DNA of 64,000 nucleotides, from positions 1 through 64,000 of the forward strand of contig DASXZD010000029.1 of assembly GCA_036502085.1 (NCBI GenBank), in the 5' to 3' direction. A program made the position numbers and the translations under genes. This document shows, in pieces, positions 18,563 through 27,526 of the stretch. How positions within the stretch are numbered: position 1 is the first letter of the stretch; the number at the start of each line of letters is the position of its first letter. This stretch comes from PALSA-505 sp036502085 (GTDB taxonomy: Bacteria > Actinomycetota > Actinomycetes > Streptosporangiales > Streptosporangiaceae). Under the pieces are notes generated by a model, which saw nothing but the letters and a program-made list of their open reading frames with translations, did no database searches and had not been told where the DNA came from.

Positions 18563-20197
18563 TCAGCCCAGCTCGCGGAGCAGATTGCGGTCCCACACCA
18601 GCACCAGGTAGCGGCCCACGTGATACGTCCCGGCCGGCGGCCCGAACGTGGCCAGCACGGCCTGGGTGCTGGTGAAGCCGGGATACGCTCCCGAGCCGGG
18701 GAAGATCACGACGAAGCTGGCGCGGCTGCGATCCGGGTTGAACCACTCCGACTTGGTCTCCAGCGTGCCGTGGATGAGCCGGCCGTCGTGAACCGTCACC
18801 GCCCGGATCTGAACCCGTTCGCCGCTGGTCAGCGAGACGACGTTCGCCTCCCAGTAGCCGGACAGCCCGCTGTCCAGATGCCGGGCCGCCAGCCAGGAGG
18901 TGAGCTGCTGGTTCTGCGCGGGCACCTCCGGCTGGATGATCTCGTGCGCCAGGCCCAGCAGGTAGCCCGCCAGCACGACGACCAGCAGCGGCACCAGCCT
19001 GGCCGCCATCAGCCGCCTGGCCAGCAGGCGCGCGGCCAGGACGGCGCCGAATGGCAGCACCGCGTTGATCTCCCTGGTAGACGCCACCGAATTGGCGTGC
19101 GTGCTCACCACGTAGGTGACCAGGTTGATCACCACGCCGACGAGCAGCAGCTGATCGACCAGATCCAGGTTCCGCCAGAAGCGCCGCGACGCTAGCCAGA
19201 TCCCCCAGACGCCCAGGGACACCCCGGTCACGTGCAGCAGCGTGAAGGCAGTGCTGGCCGACAGCCTGGCGCCGAAGAAGTCCGCGCCGCCCAGCAGCAG
19301 CAGTCCCTCGGCGGTCAGGCCCAGGGTGTGCGGCAGCCTGGTGCCGCTCGGAGTGAACTGCGTCCTGGGATCGGGAGAGAAGAACCCGCCGGACACGTGG
19401 ATCGCGTGCAGCGCCAGCACGGCCAGCGCCGCCGCCAGCAGCGCGCCGGCTCCCAGCGCCAGCCAGTACCGCTGCGAGGCCAGCGACCGCCGCTCGACCA
19501 CCACCGCCCGGTAAACCCGGATCGCGCAGACCAGCGCGAGCGGCAGCACCCCGATGTAGAGCACCAGCGCGTCCGCGACCTCGGCCCAGCCCAGCAGCGC
19601 CGCGACGATCACCGGGATGTACCAGCGCGGCCTGGCCCGGTCCAGCACCAGCCAGGCCACCATGACCGGCACCGAGGTCCCGATGTGGTCCGGCGAGGAG
19701 ATCAGGATGTTCACGCCGGAGCCCAGCTGCGGGGCGAGCATGATCCCGACGGCCATGCCCACCCGCATCACGGCCTCGCGCCCGGTGGCGTTTCCCTTGG
19801 CCAGCAGGGCGGCCAGCAGGATCGCCAGCGTGTAGGTGATGGCCGCGGCGACGTGCACCACGTCCTGGTGCAGCCCCCGGACGAGCTCCACCAGCATGTA
19901 CTGCGGCAGCTCGGTGGTGTAGAACGAGACGTCGGTCAGGCTCCAGCCGTGCAGCAGCAGGTTGCCGTGCAGCATGTCCCAGGCCTGCAGGGCGTTGCTG
20001 GAGCCGTCGGAGTTGACCGACCGGGTCCTGGCCAGCCGCAGGTAGACCGCGAACGCGATGATCGGGCCGAGCACCCAGGCCGCCCGCACCAGCCACGGGC
20101 GCAACCGCGCGTCGCGCAGCATCGCCAGCGCGCCAGGGCGGGATGCCTGCGCAGCTTCGGTGTCGGCCTCGGTCACGGCTGCTTCCCCCGTACTCAC
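18563..20197 (-). CDS. Polytopic membrane protein, possible GT-C-type glycosyltransferase
   Basis: This 544-aa protein has about 10-12 hydrophobic segments after a 35-residue cytoplasmic start. The first extracytoplasmic loop carries SVNSDGSSNALQAWDMLHGN, which resembles the acidic loop of GT-C lipid-linked-sugar transferases. The C-terminus is a soluble domain of about 120 residues ending in YLVLVWDRNLLREL. The assignment to GT-C is by topology and loop only. It lies between parE and parC, converging with parE. Confidence 0.65.
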   Translation of the reverse strand: MSTGEAAVTEADTEAAQASRPGALAMLRDARLRPWLVRAAWVLGPIIAFAVYLRLARTRSVNSDGSSNALQAWDMLHGNLLLHGWSLTDVSFYTTELPQYMLVELVRGLHQDVVHVAAAITYTLAILLAALLAKGNATGREAVMRVGMAVGIMLAPQLGSGVNILISSPDHIGTSVPVMVAWLVLDRARPRWYIPVIVAALLGWAEVADALVLYIGVLPLALVCAIRVYRAVVVERRSLASQRYWLALGAGALLAAALAVLALHAIHVSGGFFSPDPRTQFTPSGTRLPHTLGLTAEGLLLLGGADFFGARLSASTAFTLLHVTGVSLGVWGIWLASRRFWRNLDLVDQLLLVGVVINLVTYVVSTHANSVASTREINAVLPFGAVLAARLLARRLMAARLVPLLVVVLAGYLLGLAHEIIQPEVPAQNQQLTSWLAARHLDSGLSGYWEANVVSLTSGERVQIRAVTVHDGRLIHGTLETKSEWFNPDRSRASFVVIFPGSGAYPGFTSTQAVLATFGPPAGTYHVGRYLVLVWDRNLLRELG

Positions 20198-20289
20198 GCG
20201 CCCATTGGATCATGCGCGCCGCAGCCAGGTGGCCCATTCCGCCAGCGACAGCCCCGCTCGTGCCCAATTCCCGGCCCCATTCACGTATC

Positions 20290-20406
20290 AGTCGAAACGA
20301 TCATGAGGGGGAACCCCGCTTTTCACGCGCTCTGCTCCGCAAATCCTGATATATCCGGGGCACGAAATGGTCAAAGTGCGTGAAAAGTCGAAACGATCAT
20401 GGCGGG
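20290..20406. repeat. Composite ~115-bp palindromic repeat element
   Basis: The 16-mer AGTCGAAACGATCATG occurs at 20290-20305 and again, as an exact direct repeat, at 20386-20401, each followed by a G-rich run. Inside lie CTTTTCACGC (20319-20328) and its exact complement GCGTGAAAAG (20378-20387), centred near the palindrome GATATATC (20348-20355). The arrangement of boundary repeats around an inverted pair looks like a small mobile or REP-type element. It sits in the intergenic space between the membrane-protein start and the parC end. Confidence 0.6.
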
Positions 20407-20460
20407 GTGCGGCCTGGCCTACCCTGGCCTGGCCAGAGCGGTGCGGCCTGGCTGGCTGCT

Positions 20461-20530
20461 GGTCCGTGGCTTGTGCGCGGCTGGTCCGTGGCTTGTGCGC
20501 GGCCGGTCCGTGGCTTGTGCGCGGCCGGTC
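20461..20530. repeat. 22-bp tandem repeat, three copies plus a partial
   Basis: Units of 22 bp (GGTCCGTGGCTTGTGCGCGG plus C and T or C) start at 20461, 20483 and 20505, with a partial fourth up to 20530, ending 9 bp before the parC stop codon. It is in the 3' flank of parC, so it would be in the parC mRNA 3' region. Confidence 0.85.
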
Positions 20531-20538
20531 CGGGTGGT

Positions 20539-23184
20539 CTAGTCCGTTAGCGACAGCTGGGCTCCGGTGGCGTCGTCCGGCGGGCTCGACGTGGGTCGCG
20601 GGGCGGCGGGCTGGCCCGCGGGGACCGTCCCGCCGATCGAGGCGAGCGGGTGCGTCACCTTGACGCCGGAGCCGTCCCGGCGCCCGTCGGCGGGAGGCAG
20701 CTCGACCGGCGTGCCCGCTTCGGTGGCGCCGAGCGCGGGCGCGGCACCGGCCCAGGCAAGCACCAGGGTGTCCTCGCCGCGCAGGAAGCGGTGGCAGCGG
20801 ACGCCGCCGGTGGCCCGGCCTTTGGCCGGGTATTCGGCGTACGGGGTCACTTTTACCGTGCCGGCTGCCGTGCCGGGCAGCGCGCCCGCGCTGCCGGCCA
20901 CCGTCACGACCACGCCGCCCGCGCCGGGCTCCCCGCCGGGGTGCGCCGCGCCGCCCTCGCCCTCCGCGCCGCCGGCCTGACCCCCGGCGGCATCGACGGC
21001 GCCGAACCAGATGACGGCGGCGCGCGGCGACAGCCGGATGCCGGCCATGCCGCCGGCCAGGCGGCCCTGCGGCCGGACGGCGGCGGCGCCGAACCGCAGC
21101 AGCTGGGCGTCCGAGGTGATGAAGACCAGGTCCTGCTCCTCGCGGCTGAGCTGGACCGCGCCGACCACCCGGTCGCCGTCGCGCAGGGCGATCACCTCGA
21201 ACTCCGGCTGGGTCTGCGGATAGTCGGGCGTGACCCGCTTGACCACCCCGCCGGCCGTGCCGAGCGCCAGCCCCGCACCGGACGGATCGACCGTGGCCAG
21301 GCCGACCACGGTCTCGCCGGCCTCCAGCGAGACGAACTCGCCGACCGGGGCGCCGCCGGCCAGGCCGGGCGAGTGGGCGCTCGGCGGCAGCGCGGGCAGC
21401 TCGAGCACGCCCAGCTTGATCAGCCGGCCTGCCGACGTGATCACCGCGACCGTCCCGCGGGCGGTGCCGCGCACCGCCGACACGATGGCATCATGCGCCG
21501 AACGCGGGCCTGCAAAGGCGACATCAGCACCTCCCCGTTCGGAATCAAAATCTTCTGAACGCGCGAGCAGCCCCGCCGAGGACAGCAGGACCAGGCACGG
21601 GTCGTCGGCCACCTCCAGCGGCACCGCGGCCTTGACGGCAGCGGCGCCGGCGCCCTCCAGCAGCACGGTCCGGCGCGGCGTGCCGAACTTCTCCGCGACC
21701 GCCGCCAGCTCGGCCGAGACGATCTCGCGCAGCCGCTGCTCGGAGTCGAGGATCGCGGTCAGCTCGGCGATCTCCCGCTGCAGCGTCGCGCGCTCGGTGT
21801 CCAGCTCGAGCCGGTCGTACTTGGTGAGCCGGCGCAGCGGGGTGTCCAGGATGTACTGCGCCTGCACCGCGGACAGGTCGAACACCGACATCAGCCGGGC
21901 CTTCGCGGCGGCGGAGTCGTCGCTCGACCTGATCACCGCGATGACCTCGTCGATGTTCAGCAGCGCGATGAGCAGGCCGTCCACCAGGTGCAGCCGCACC
22001 ACGCGGCCGCGCCGCCGGAACTCCGTCCGGCGGCGCACGACGTCGAGGCGGTGCGCTACGTAGATCTCGAGCAGCTCGCGCAGGCCGAGCACGCGCGGCT
22101 GCCCGTCCACCAGCGCGACGTTGTTGATGCCGAACGTCTCCTCCATCGGCGTCAGCCGGTACAGCTCGCCGAGCACCGCCTCGGCGTGGAAGCCGCTGCG
22201 GATCTCGATCACCAGGTGCAGGCCGCGCTGCCGGTCGGTGAGGTCCTTCAGGTCGCTGATGCCGTTCAGCTTCTTGGCCTGCACCAGGTCCTTGATCCGG
22301 GCGATCACCTTCTCCGGCCCGACGCCGTAGGGCAGCTCGGTGACGATGATCCCGGTCCGCCGCGGGGTGATCTGCTCGACTCGCGCGGCTGCCCTGGTGC
22401 GGAACATCCCGCGGCCGGTCGCGTACGCGTCCCTGATCCCGTCCAGGCCGACGATCTTGCCGCCGGTGGGCAGGTCGGGCCCGGGCACGAAGCGCATCAG
22501 CTCGTCCAGGCCGGCCTCCGGATGCGCGATCAGGTGCCGCGCCGCGCTGATCACCTCGCCGAGGTTGTGCGGCGCCATGTTCGTGGCCATCCCGACCGCG
22601 ATGCCCGACGAGCCGTTGACCAGCAGGTTGGGCAGGCCGGCCGGGAGGACTTCGGGCTGCGTCTCGGCGCCGTCGTAGTTCGGGATGAAATCGACGGTGT
22701 CCTCGTTGATCGAGGCCACCATCTCCATCGCCGGCGCGGCCAGCCTGGCCTCGGTGTACCGCATGGCGGCGGGCGAGTCGTCGCCGCCCAGCGAGCCGAA
22801 GTTCCCGTGCCCGTCGATCAGCGGCAGCCGCATCGCGAACGGCTGTGCCATCCGGACCAGCGCGTCGTAGATCGCGGTGTCACCGTGCGGGTGCAGCCGG
22901 CCCATCACCTCGCCGACCACCCGGGCGCACTTGACGTGACTGCGGTCGGGCCGCAGCCCCATCTCGTTCATCTGGTACAGGATCCGGCGCTGCACCGGCT
23001 TGAGCCCGTCCCTGGCGTCGGGCAGCGCGCGCTGGTAGATGACCGAGTAGGCGTACTCCAGGTAGCTGTCCCGCATCTCCTCGGAGACGTCGATGTCGAC
23101 GATGTTCTCCTCGAAGTCTTCGGGCGGCGGGCCGTTGCGGCCCGCTCGGGTGCTCGCCTGCCGGGTGGTGATGCGTCGGGTCAT
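20539..23184 (-). CDS. parC: DNA topoisomerase IV subunit A (ParC; GyrA paralogue)
   Basis: This 881-aa breakage-reunion subunit pairs with ParE. The catalytic Tyr is Y143 in AAMRYTEARLA. The quinolone-resistance region reads HPHGDTAIYDAL, with Thr103 at the position often Ser in gyrase. The PAQPFxxR-like MAQPFAMR and the GNFGS loop are intact. A coiled-coil region spans about residues 430-500, and the last about 300 residues form the C-terminal beta-pinwheel, less repetitive than in GyrA. ATG at 23182-23184 is preferred to ATG at 23191-23193, because a GGGAG lies 10 nt before the first and only 1 nt before the second. The open frame upstream is not similar to the family. Confidence 0.93.
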   Translation of the reverse strand: MTRRITTRQASTRAGRNGPPPEDFEENIVDIDVSEEMRDSYLEYAYSVIYQRALPDARDGLKPVQRRILYQMNEMGLRPDRSHVKCARVVGEVMGRLHPHGDTAIYDALVRMAQPFAMRLPLIDGHGNFGSLGGDDSPAAMRYTEARLAAPAMEMVASINEDTVDFIPNYDGAETQPEVLPAGLPNLLVNGSSGIAVGMATNMAPHNLGEVISAARHLIAHPEAGLDELMRFVPGPDLPTGGKIVGLDGIRDAYATGRGMFRTRAAARVEQITPRRTGIIVTELPYGVGPEKVIARIKDLVQAKKLNGISDLKDLTDRQRGLHLVIEIRSGFHAEAVLGELYRLTPMEETFGINNVALVDGQPRVLGLRELLEIYVAHRLDVVRRRTEFRRRGRVVRLHLVDGLLIALLNIDEVIAVIRSSDDSAAAKARLMSVFDLSAVQAQYILDTPLRRLTKYDRLELDTERATLQREIAELTAILDSEQRLREIVSAELAAVAEKFGTPRRTVLLEGAGAAAVKAAVPLEVADDPCLVLLSSAGLLARSEDFDSERGGADVAFAGPRSAHDAIVSAVRGTARGTVAVITSAGRLIKLGVLELPALPPSAHSPGLAGGAPVGEFVSLEAGETVVGLATVDPSGAGLALGTAGGVVKRVTPDYPQTQPEFEVIALRDGDRVVGAVQLSREEQDLVFITSDAQLLRFGAAAVRPQGRLAGGMAGIRLSPRAAVIWFGAVDAAGGQAGGAEGEGGAAHPGGEPGAGGVVVTVAGSAGALPGTAAGTVKVTPYAEYPAKGRATGGVRCHRFLRGEDTLVLAWAGAAPALGATEAGTPVELPPADGRRDGSGVKVTHPLASIGGTVPAGQPAAPRPTSSPPDDATGAQLSLTD

Positions 23185-23309
23185 GACGGCCATTCTCCCG
23201 CTGCGGACCGGGATTCCCGCGCAGCAGCCCCGGCGTGCCTGTCGATGCGCCTGTGCGGGCACGGTCGGCGTGCTCGCGGGGGGCTGGCTTAGCTGGCGGG
23301 AGGCCTGGC

Positions 23310-24083
23310 TCAGCTGGCGGAGAAGCCGCCGTCGACGCAGAGGACCTGGCCGGTCACGTAGTCGCTGGCCCGGCTGGCCAGGAACACCGCGGCGCCCTCG
23401 AAGTCGGCTGCCGCGCCGTTGCGGCCGGTCATCGTCCTGGCCGCGAGCGCGGCGGACCGGACCGGGTCGCTGGCGACCTCCGCCGTCAGCGGCGTGGCCA
23501 CAAAGCCGGGCGAGATCGCGTTGCAGCACACCCCGCGGCCCGCCCACGCCTCCGACTGGGACCGGGTTAGGGAGACCAGGCCGCCCTTGGACGCGCCGTA
23601 GGCCCCGCTGTTGGCGAACGCCCGCATCGCCTGCTGCGAGGCGATGTTGATGACCCGCCCCCAGCCGCGGCCGGCCATCCGCGGCCCGAACCGCTGGCCC
23701 AGCAGGTACGGCGCGGTGAGGTTGACGGCGATGGTCTGGTCCCAGTCGGCCAGGGTCAGCGCGTCCATCGGCGGCCGCAGGTTGACGGCGGCCGAGTTGA
23801 CCAGGATGTCAGGCTCGCCGAATTCCGCCGCGGCCTCATCGGCCGCCCGGGCCAGCGCCTCGCGGTCGCCGAGGTCCGCGCGCACCGCGACCGCGGAGCG
23901 GCCTGCCGCGCGCAGCTCGCGCACCGTGTCATTCAGCGGGCCAGGCTGGCGTGCGAGCACCACGATCCTGGCGCCCGCGTGCGCCAGCGCCCCGGCGATC
24001 GCCCGGCCGATGCCCGAGCTCCCGCCGGTCACCAGCGCCACCCGGCCGTCCAGCGAGAACAGCCCGTCCAGGTAGCCGGTCAC
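23310..24083 (-). CDS. SDR family oxidoreductase (short-chain dehydrogenase/reductase)
   Basis: This 257-aa classical SDR has the nucleotide motif TGGSSGIG near residue 19, NNAG-equivalent NSAA, and catalytic Ser (NIAS) with Tyr and Lys in YGASK. It ends with VLCVDGGFSAS, typical of gluconate 5-dehydrogenase or 3-oxoacyl reductase-like members. The substrate is unknown. The neighbouring PfkB sugar kinase on the same strand suggests a sugar or sugar-acid pathway, which is inference. The start is GTG at 24081-24083. Confidence 0.88.
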   Translation of the reverse strand: MTGYLDGLFSLDGRVALVTGGSSGIGRAIAGALAHAGARIVVLARQPGPLNDTVRELRAAGRSAVAVRADLGDREALARAADEAAAEFGEPDILVNSAAVNLRPPMDALTLADWDQTIAVNLTAPYLLGQRFGPRMAGRGWGRVINIASQQAMRAFANSGAYGASKGGLVSLTRSQSEAWAGRGVCCNAISPGFVATPLTAEVASDPVRSAALAARTMTGRNGAAADFEGAAVFLASRASDYVTGQVLCVDGGFSAS

Positions 24084-24186
24084 ATGCCCGCCGCGGAGCT
24101 GGCCGAGGTCGGCCGGGCCGAGGATCGTCCTGCGGGGGGCCGTGTCGGGAATGGCCGTGCCGCGGGGGGCCGGGCAGCGGTCACGG

Positions 24187-25080
24187 TCACAGGGCCGGGC
24201 GCGCGCCGAGCTCGCCGAGCGCCTGGGCGGCGAGCCGGCAGCCGCTGGCCAGCGCCTCGCCCGGCGGCTTCTTGTTCAGCCATGGCGGCAAGAAACCCGC
24301 GACGAACGCGTCGCCGCCGCCGGTCCGGTCCGCGATCCGCTCCACCGGCTGGGCCGGCGCCCGCACCGGGTCAGGTCGGCCGCCCGAATAGAACAGCGCG
24401 CCATCCGCGCCCATCTTCATCACGACCTGCGGATACCAGGCGTTCAGCACGCGCGCGGCCTGCTCCGGATCCTCCCGCCCGGTCAGCACGGTGGCCTCGG
24501 CCGCGTTCACGAACAGCAGCGACGCCCCGTTACTCATCTGCAAGAACGGCTCGGCGCCCGCGCGCTCCAGCGGCGCCGACGACGCGGCGTCGATCGACAC
24601 CGACATGCCGGCCCGGCCCGCCAGCTGGCAGGCGGCGAGCGCGGCGGGCCGCGAGCCCGCGTTCAGCAGCGTGTAGCCGGAGACATGCAGGTGACTGCCC
24701 GGCGTGAACAGGTCCTTCGGCAGGTCATCGGGGGAGAGCGCGGCGTTCGCGCCCGGGTCGGACATCATCGTCCCGTCGCCCTTGTGCGTGACCATGACCA
24801 CGCAGGTACCGGTCGGGCGTTCGGGATCCATCACGAGCCGCGCGTCGACCCCGTACCCCATGAGCTCCATGTCCCGGTTGCGGCCCGCGATGTCCGAGCC
24901 GCGCCGGCCGACGAAGGCGACCTCGGCGCCGTCCACTGCCAGCCAGGCCGCGACGTTGGCACCCGCGCCACCGCCGTGCATGGTGACAACGGCCGGAGTG
25001 TCGCTGCCCCTGGCCAGGGGCAGCGCAGCATGCGCGACCGTGTCCGTCATGAGGTCACCAATGACCACAATGCGCGTCAT
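24187..25080 (-). CDS. PfkB/ribokinase family carbohydrate kinase
   Basis: This 297-aa kinase has the N-terminal GDLMTDTV strand, the GGGAGANVA sugar-binding loop, and the C-terminal anion-hole signature DRTGGGDAFVAGF with catalytic Asp; a canonical member reads DTGAGD. It phosphorylates a sugar or nucleoside with ATP, but the substrate cannot be read. ATG at 25078-25080 begins MTRIVVIGD, right at the first beta strand. It lies 103 bp upstream of the SDR gene on the same strand. Confidence 0.88.
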   Translation of the reverse strand: MTRIVVIGDLMTDTVAHAALPLARGSDTPAVVTMHGGGAGANVAAWLAVDGAEVAFVGRRGSDIAGRNRDMELMGYGVDARLVMDPERPTGTCVVMVTHKGDGTMMSDPGANAALSPDDLPKDLFTPGSHLHVSGYTLLNAGSRPAALAACQLAGRAGMSVSIDAASSAPLERAGAEPFLQMSNGASLLFVNAAEATVLTGREDPEQAARVLNAWYPQVVMKMGADGALFYSGGRPDPVRAPAQPVERIADRTGGGDAFVAGFLPPWLNKKPPGEALASGCRLAAQALGELGARPAL

Positions 25081-25398
25081 GTCCTCATCACCCCGTCCCG
25101 GATCGGGACGGTGACCCTTCCCGTGGCGAACGGCAGCAGCGGATAGAACCTAACAGCTTAACCACCCGTTGCGCTCCCCCCATTACCGTGAATCAGCTAT
25201 CCCCTGCAACTCCGCGCCCGCCCAGGTCCTGTTTACCGGCACTCTCACTCTGGTGGGAGTCGATCCGCGGTTTGACTCCCTTGGTGCCTGCTCGGCCGAG
25301 CCCGCGCGCGAGATCCTGCCCGAGGTAACGGCGGCTGCCGCGGCATGACCCAGGCTGCCGCGGCATGACCCCGGGCCGCTGGGGTATCTTGTGCGGTC
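25081..25398. other. Divergent intergenic region with a 20-bp tandem duplication
   Basis: This 318-bp gap holds GGCTGCCGCGGCATGACCC at 25333-25351 and again at 25353-25371. A -10-like TATCTT at 25385-25390 ends 8 nt before the ATG of the next gene, suggesting a leaderless transcript. A hairpin with arms GGGAGTC and GACTCCC and a 12-nt loop lies near 25254-25280. No gene is supported. Confidence 0.5.
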
Positions 25399-25608
25399 AT
25401 GGCCTGGACCTGGCAGTTGCAGAAAGAGGACGGGACGGTACTGAGCAGCCGCGGCCTGCCCGCGGAGACCTTTCCCAGCCAGTCAGACGCGGAGAGCTGG
25501 CTGGGCGAGAGCTGGCGCAGCCTGCTGGACGCGGGCGTGGACCAGGTGATGCTGCTGGAGGACGAGCGGACCGAATACGGCCCGATGAGCCTGCACCCCG
25601 CCGAATAG
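25399..25608 (+). CDS. Small conserved actinobacterial protein of unknown function
   Basis: This 69-aa protein starts MAWTWQLQKEDG and ends EYGPMSLHPAE. It is acidic, with two Trp residues in an SWLGESWR helix, and resembles a widespread but uncharacterised actinobacterial family that I know only as hypothetical. No ribosome binding site precedes the ATG, and the -10-like TATCTT 8 nt upstream fits leaderless translation. It converges with the aldo/keto reductase over a hairpin. Confidence 0.7.
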   Translation: MAWTWQLQKEDGTVLSSRGLPAETFPSQSDAESWLGESWRSLLDAGVDQVMLLEDERTEYGPMSLHPAE

Positions 25609-25620
25609 CCACCAGAAGGC

Positions 25621-25657
25621 GTCAGGGCACGGCAGGCCGAGCCTGCCGTACCCTGAC
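25621..25657. terminator. 17-bp hairpin terminator between converging genes
   Basis: Arms 25621-25637 and 25641-25657 pair with a single mismatch around a 3-nt loop. The mismatch would be G-U on the minus strand and C-A on the plus strand, so it is a full stem for minus-strand RNA, ending the aldo/keto reductase transcript 13 bp past its stop. It also lies 13 bp after the small conserved gene. Confidence 0.78.
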
Positions 25658-25669
25658 TGACTATTCTTG

Positions 25670-26668
25670 CTAAGGCCGCCGCTGCGGGCTCTGGGTGTGC
25701 GCCGGGTCCCGCTCGATCACCGGGCCGAGCACCTCGTCGATGCGGTGCATCACCGCGTCGTCCAGCGCGACGCCGGCCGCCTTGACGTTCTCCCGCACCT
25801 GTTCCGGCCGAGTGGCACCGATGATCGCCGCAGAGACGTTCGGGTTCTGCAGCGTCCAGGCCACGGCCAGCTGGGCCAGTGACAGCCCGGCCTCGTCCGC
25901 GATCGGCCGCAGTCGCTCGACCCGCTCCAGCAGGTCGTCGGTGAGCAGATCCCGCATGAACCCGGATCCGCTCGGGTCGGTGGCCCTGCTGCCGGCCGGC
26001 GGCGCCTCGCCCGGGCGATACTTGCCGGTCAGCACGCCCTGCGCGATCGGCGACCAGACGATCTGCCCGATGCCCTCCTTCTCGCACAGCGGCACGACCT
26101 CGGATTCGATAACGCGCCACACCATGTTGTACTGAGGCTGGTTGGAGATGATCCGGTCCAGCCCGAGCCGGTCGGCGATGCGCAGCGCGTCCGCGATCTG
26201 CTCCGCGCGCCACTCTGACACGCCCACGTACAGCACCTTGCCCTGGCGGACCAGGTCATCGAAGGCGCGCATGGTCTCTTCGAGCGGTGTCTCGCTGTCA
26301 TAGCGGTGCGCCTGGTACAGGTCGATGTAGTCGGTGCGCAGCCGCCGCAGCGAACCGTGCACGGACTCGAAGATGTGCTTGCGGGACAGGCCGCGGTCGT
26401 TGGGCCCGTCGCCGGTGGGCCAGTAGATCTTGGTGAAGACCTCGATGGATTCCCTGCGGATGCCCTGCAGCGCGCGGCCGAGCACATCCTCGGCCCGGGT
26501 CCCCGCGTACACATCCGCGGTGTCGAACGTGGTAATGCCCTCGTCGAGCGCGGCGGCCACGCAGGCGCGGGCCGCATCCTCCTCGACCTGCGAGCCGTGC
26601 GTAATCCAGTTGCCGTATGCGATCTCGCTGACCTTCAGGCCGCTGCGACCTAGGTGACGGTGTTCCAT
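25670..26668 (-). CDS. Aldo/keto reductase (potassium-channel beta-subunit-like group)
   Basis: This 332-aa NADPH-dependent reductase has the catalytic tetrad: Asp and Tyr in FDTADVYAG, Lys in FTKIYWP, and His in YQAHRYD. The N-terminus MEHRHLGRSGLKVSEIAYG is typical of the family, and SPIAQGVLTGKY plus the C-terminal ATRPEQVRENVKA mark the Kv-beta/YghZ-like group. The substrate is likely an aldehyde or methylglyoxal-type carbonyl, not provable here. It starts with ATG at 26666-26668. Confidence 0.92.
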   Translation of the reverse strand: MEHRHLGRSGLKVSEIAYGNWITHGSQVEEDAARACVAAALDEGITTFDTADVYAGTRAEDVLGRALQGIRRESIEVFTKIYWPTGDGPNDRGLSRKHIFESVHGSLRRLRTDYIDLYQAHRYDSETPLEETMRAFDDLVRQGKVLYVGVSEWRAEQIADALRIADRLGLDRIISNQPQYNMVWRVIESEVVPLCEKEGIGQIVWSPIAQGVLTGKYRPGEAPPAGSRATDPSGSGFMRDLLTDDLLERVERLRPIADEAGLSLAQLAVAWTLQNPNVSAAIIGATRPEQVRENVKAAGVALDDAVMHRIDEVLGPVIERDPAHTQSPQRRP

Positions 26669-26696
26669 GCTTGTGACCCTAGGCCACGCCGCCGGG

Positions 26697-27320
26697 TCAG
26701 ACCTTGTCGCCCGGCTTCACTCTGGGGGTGGGCATCCGGAGCCTGCGGATCTGCAGCGAGCGCATGATCGCGTACATCGTGACCCCGCGCGTGCTCTGGC
26801 CCGGATAGCGCTGCGCGGCGAGCTTGCGCACCCCGCGGGAGATCAGCGTGCCCTCGATGACGATGACCACCACGAGGATGAGGACCAGCGGGTACAGCAG
26901 CGCCCCGACTGCGGTCTTGCTGGCGAACAGCAGCACGAAGAGCACCAGCAGGATGTACATGTAGAACTCGCTGAACCTGCGCTTGGAGTCCACGTAATCG
27001 CGGGTCAGGCCCCGGATCGGTCCCCTGTCCCTGGGGGAGAGCGCCCACTCCTCGCCGCGCTTCATCGCGTCGTACTTGCGTGCCCGCTCGGTGCGGTCCC
27101 TGGTACGCGTCTGGCGGGTAGCCGCCTTGCGGTCCGCGGGCGCGGCGGTCGGATTGCGCCGCCTGCGCTCGGATTCGCTGCGCTTGGGCGTCGGCCGCCC
27201 CTTGGCGGGCGTGGTGGCACGGCTGGACCCGTTGGGGCCAGCCTCGCCTGCGAGTGTGCCGGAGTCGGCTCCGTCCGCCTCGGCGGTACTGTCCGCCCCG
27301 GCGCTACGGCGTCGGAACAC
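26697..27320 (-). CDS. DUF3043 family membrane protein
   Basis: This 207-aa protein has a charged, low-complexity N-terminal 85 residues, the conserved RGPIRGLTRDYVDSKRRFSEF segment, two adjacent membrane helices (YMYILLVLFVLLF and YPLVLILVVVIVIEG), and a basic C-terminus. This is the DUF3043 family of actinobacteria, function unknown. It diverges from pspA. Confidence 0.88.
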   Translation of the reverse strand: MFRRRSAGADSTAEADGADSGTLAGEAGPNGSSRATTPAKGRPTPKRSESERRRRNPTAAPADRKAATRQTRTRDRTERARKYDAMKRGEEWALSPRDRGPIRGLTRDYVDSKRRFSEFYMYILLVLFVLLFASKTAVGALLYPLVLILVVVIVIEGTLISRGVRKLAAQRYPGQSTRGVTMYAIMRSLQIRRLRMPTPRVKPGDKV

Positions 27321-27526
27321 GAACCCAGCTTAGTCGTGCAGCGGGTCGGGCCGCACTCGTCTCGCGACGTCGCGGGGGGTGATGACTCGCACAGGAAAAA
27401 CCGCGTAGGGTGGACTTTGAACCAGCCGGCGGTAAGCAGCCGACGCCCCACCGCGCAAGTGCCTGTCTGGGGATACATGCAACGCGGCACGGCGGAAGCT
27501 TCAGCACGAAGGGGACGTACGCGCGT

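Noticed and set aside
20367..20663. 98-codon plus-strand frame from the repeat element into parC
   Set aside because: It is composed of repeat and antisense parC sequence, with Trp/Cys-rich noise.
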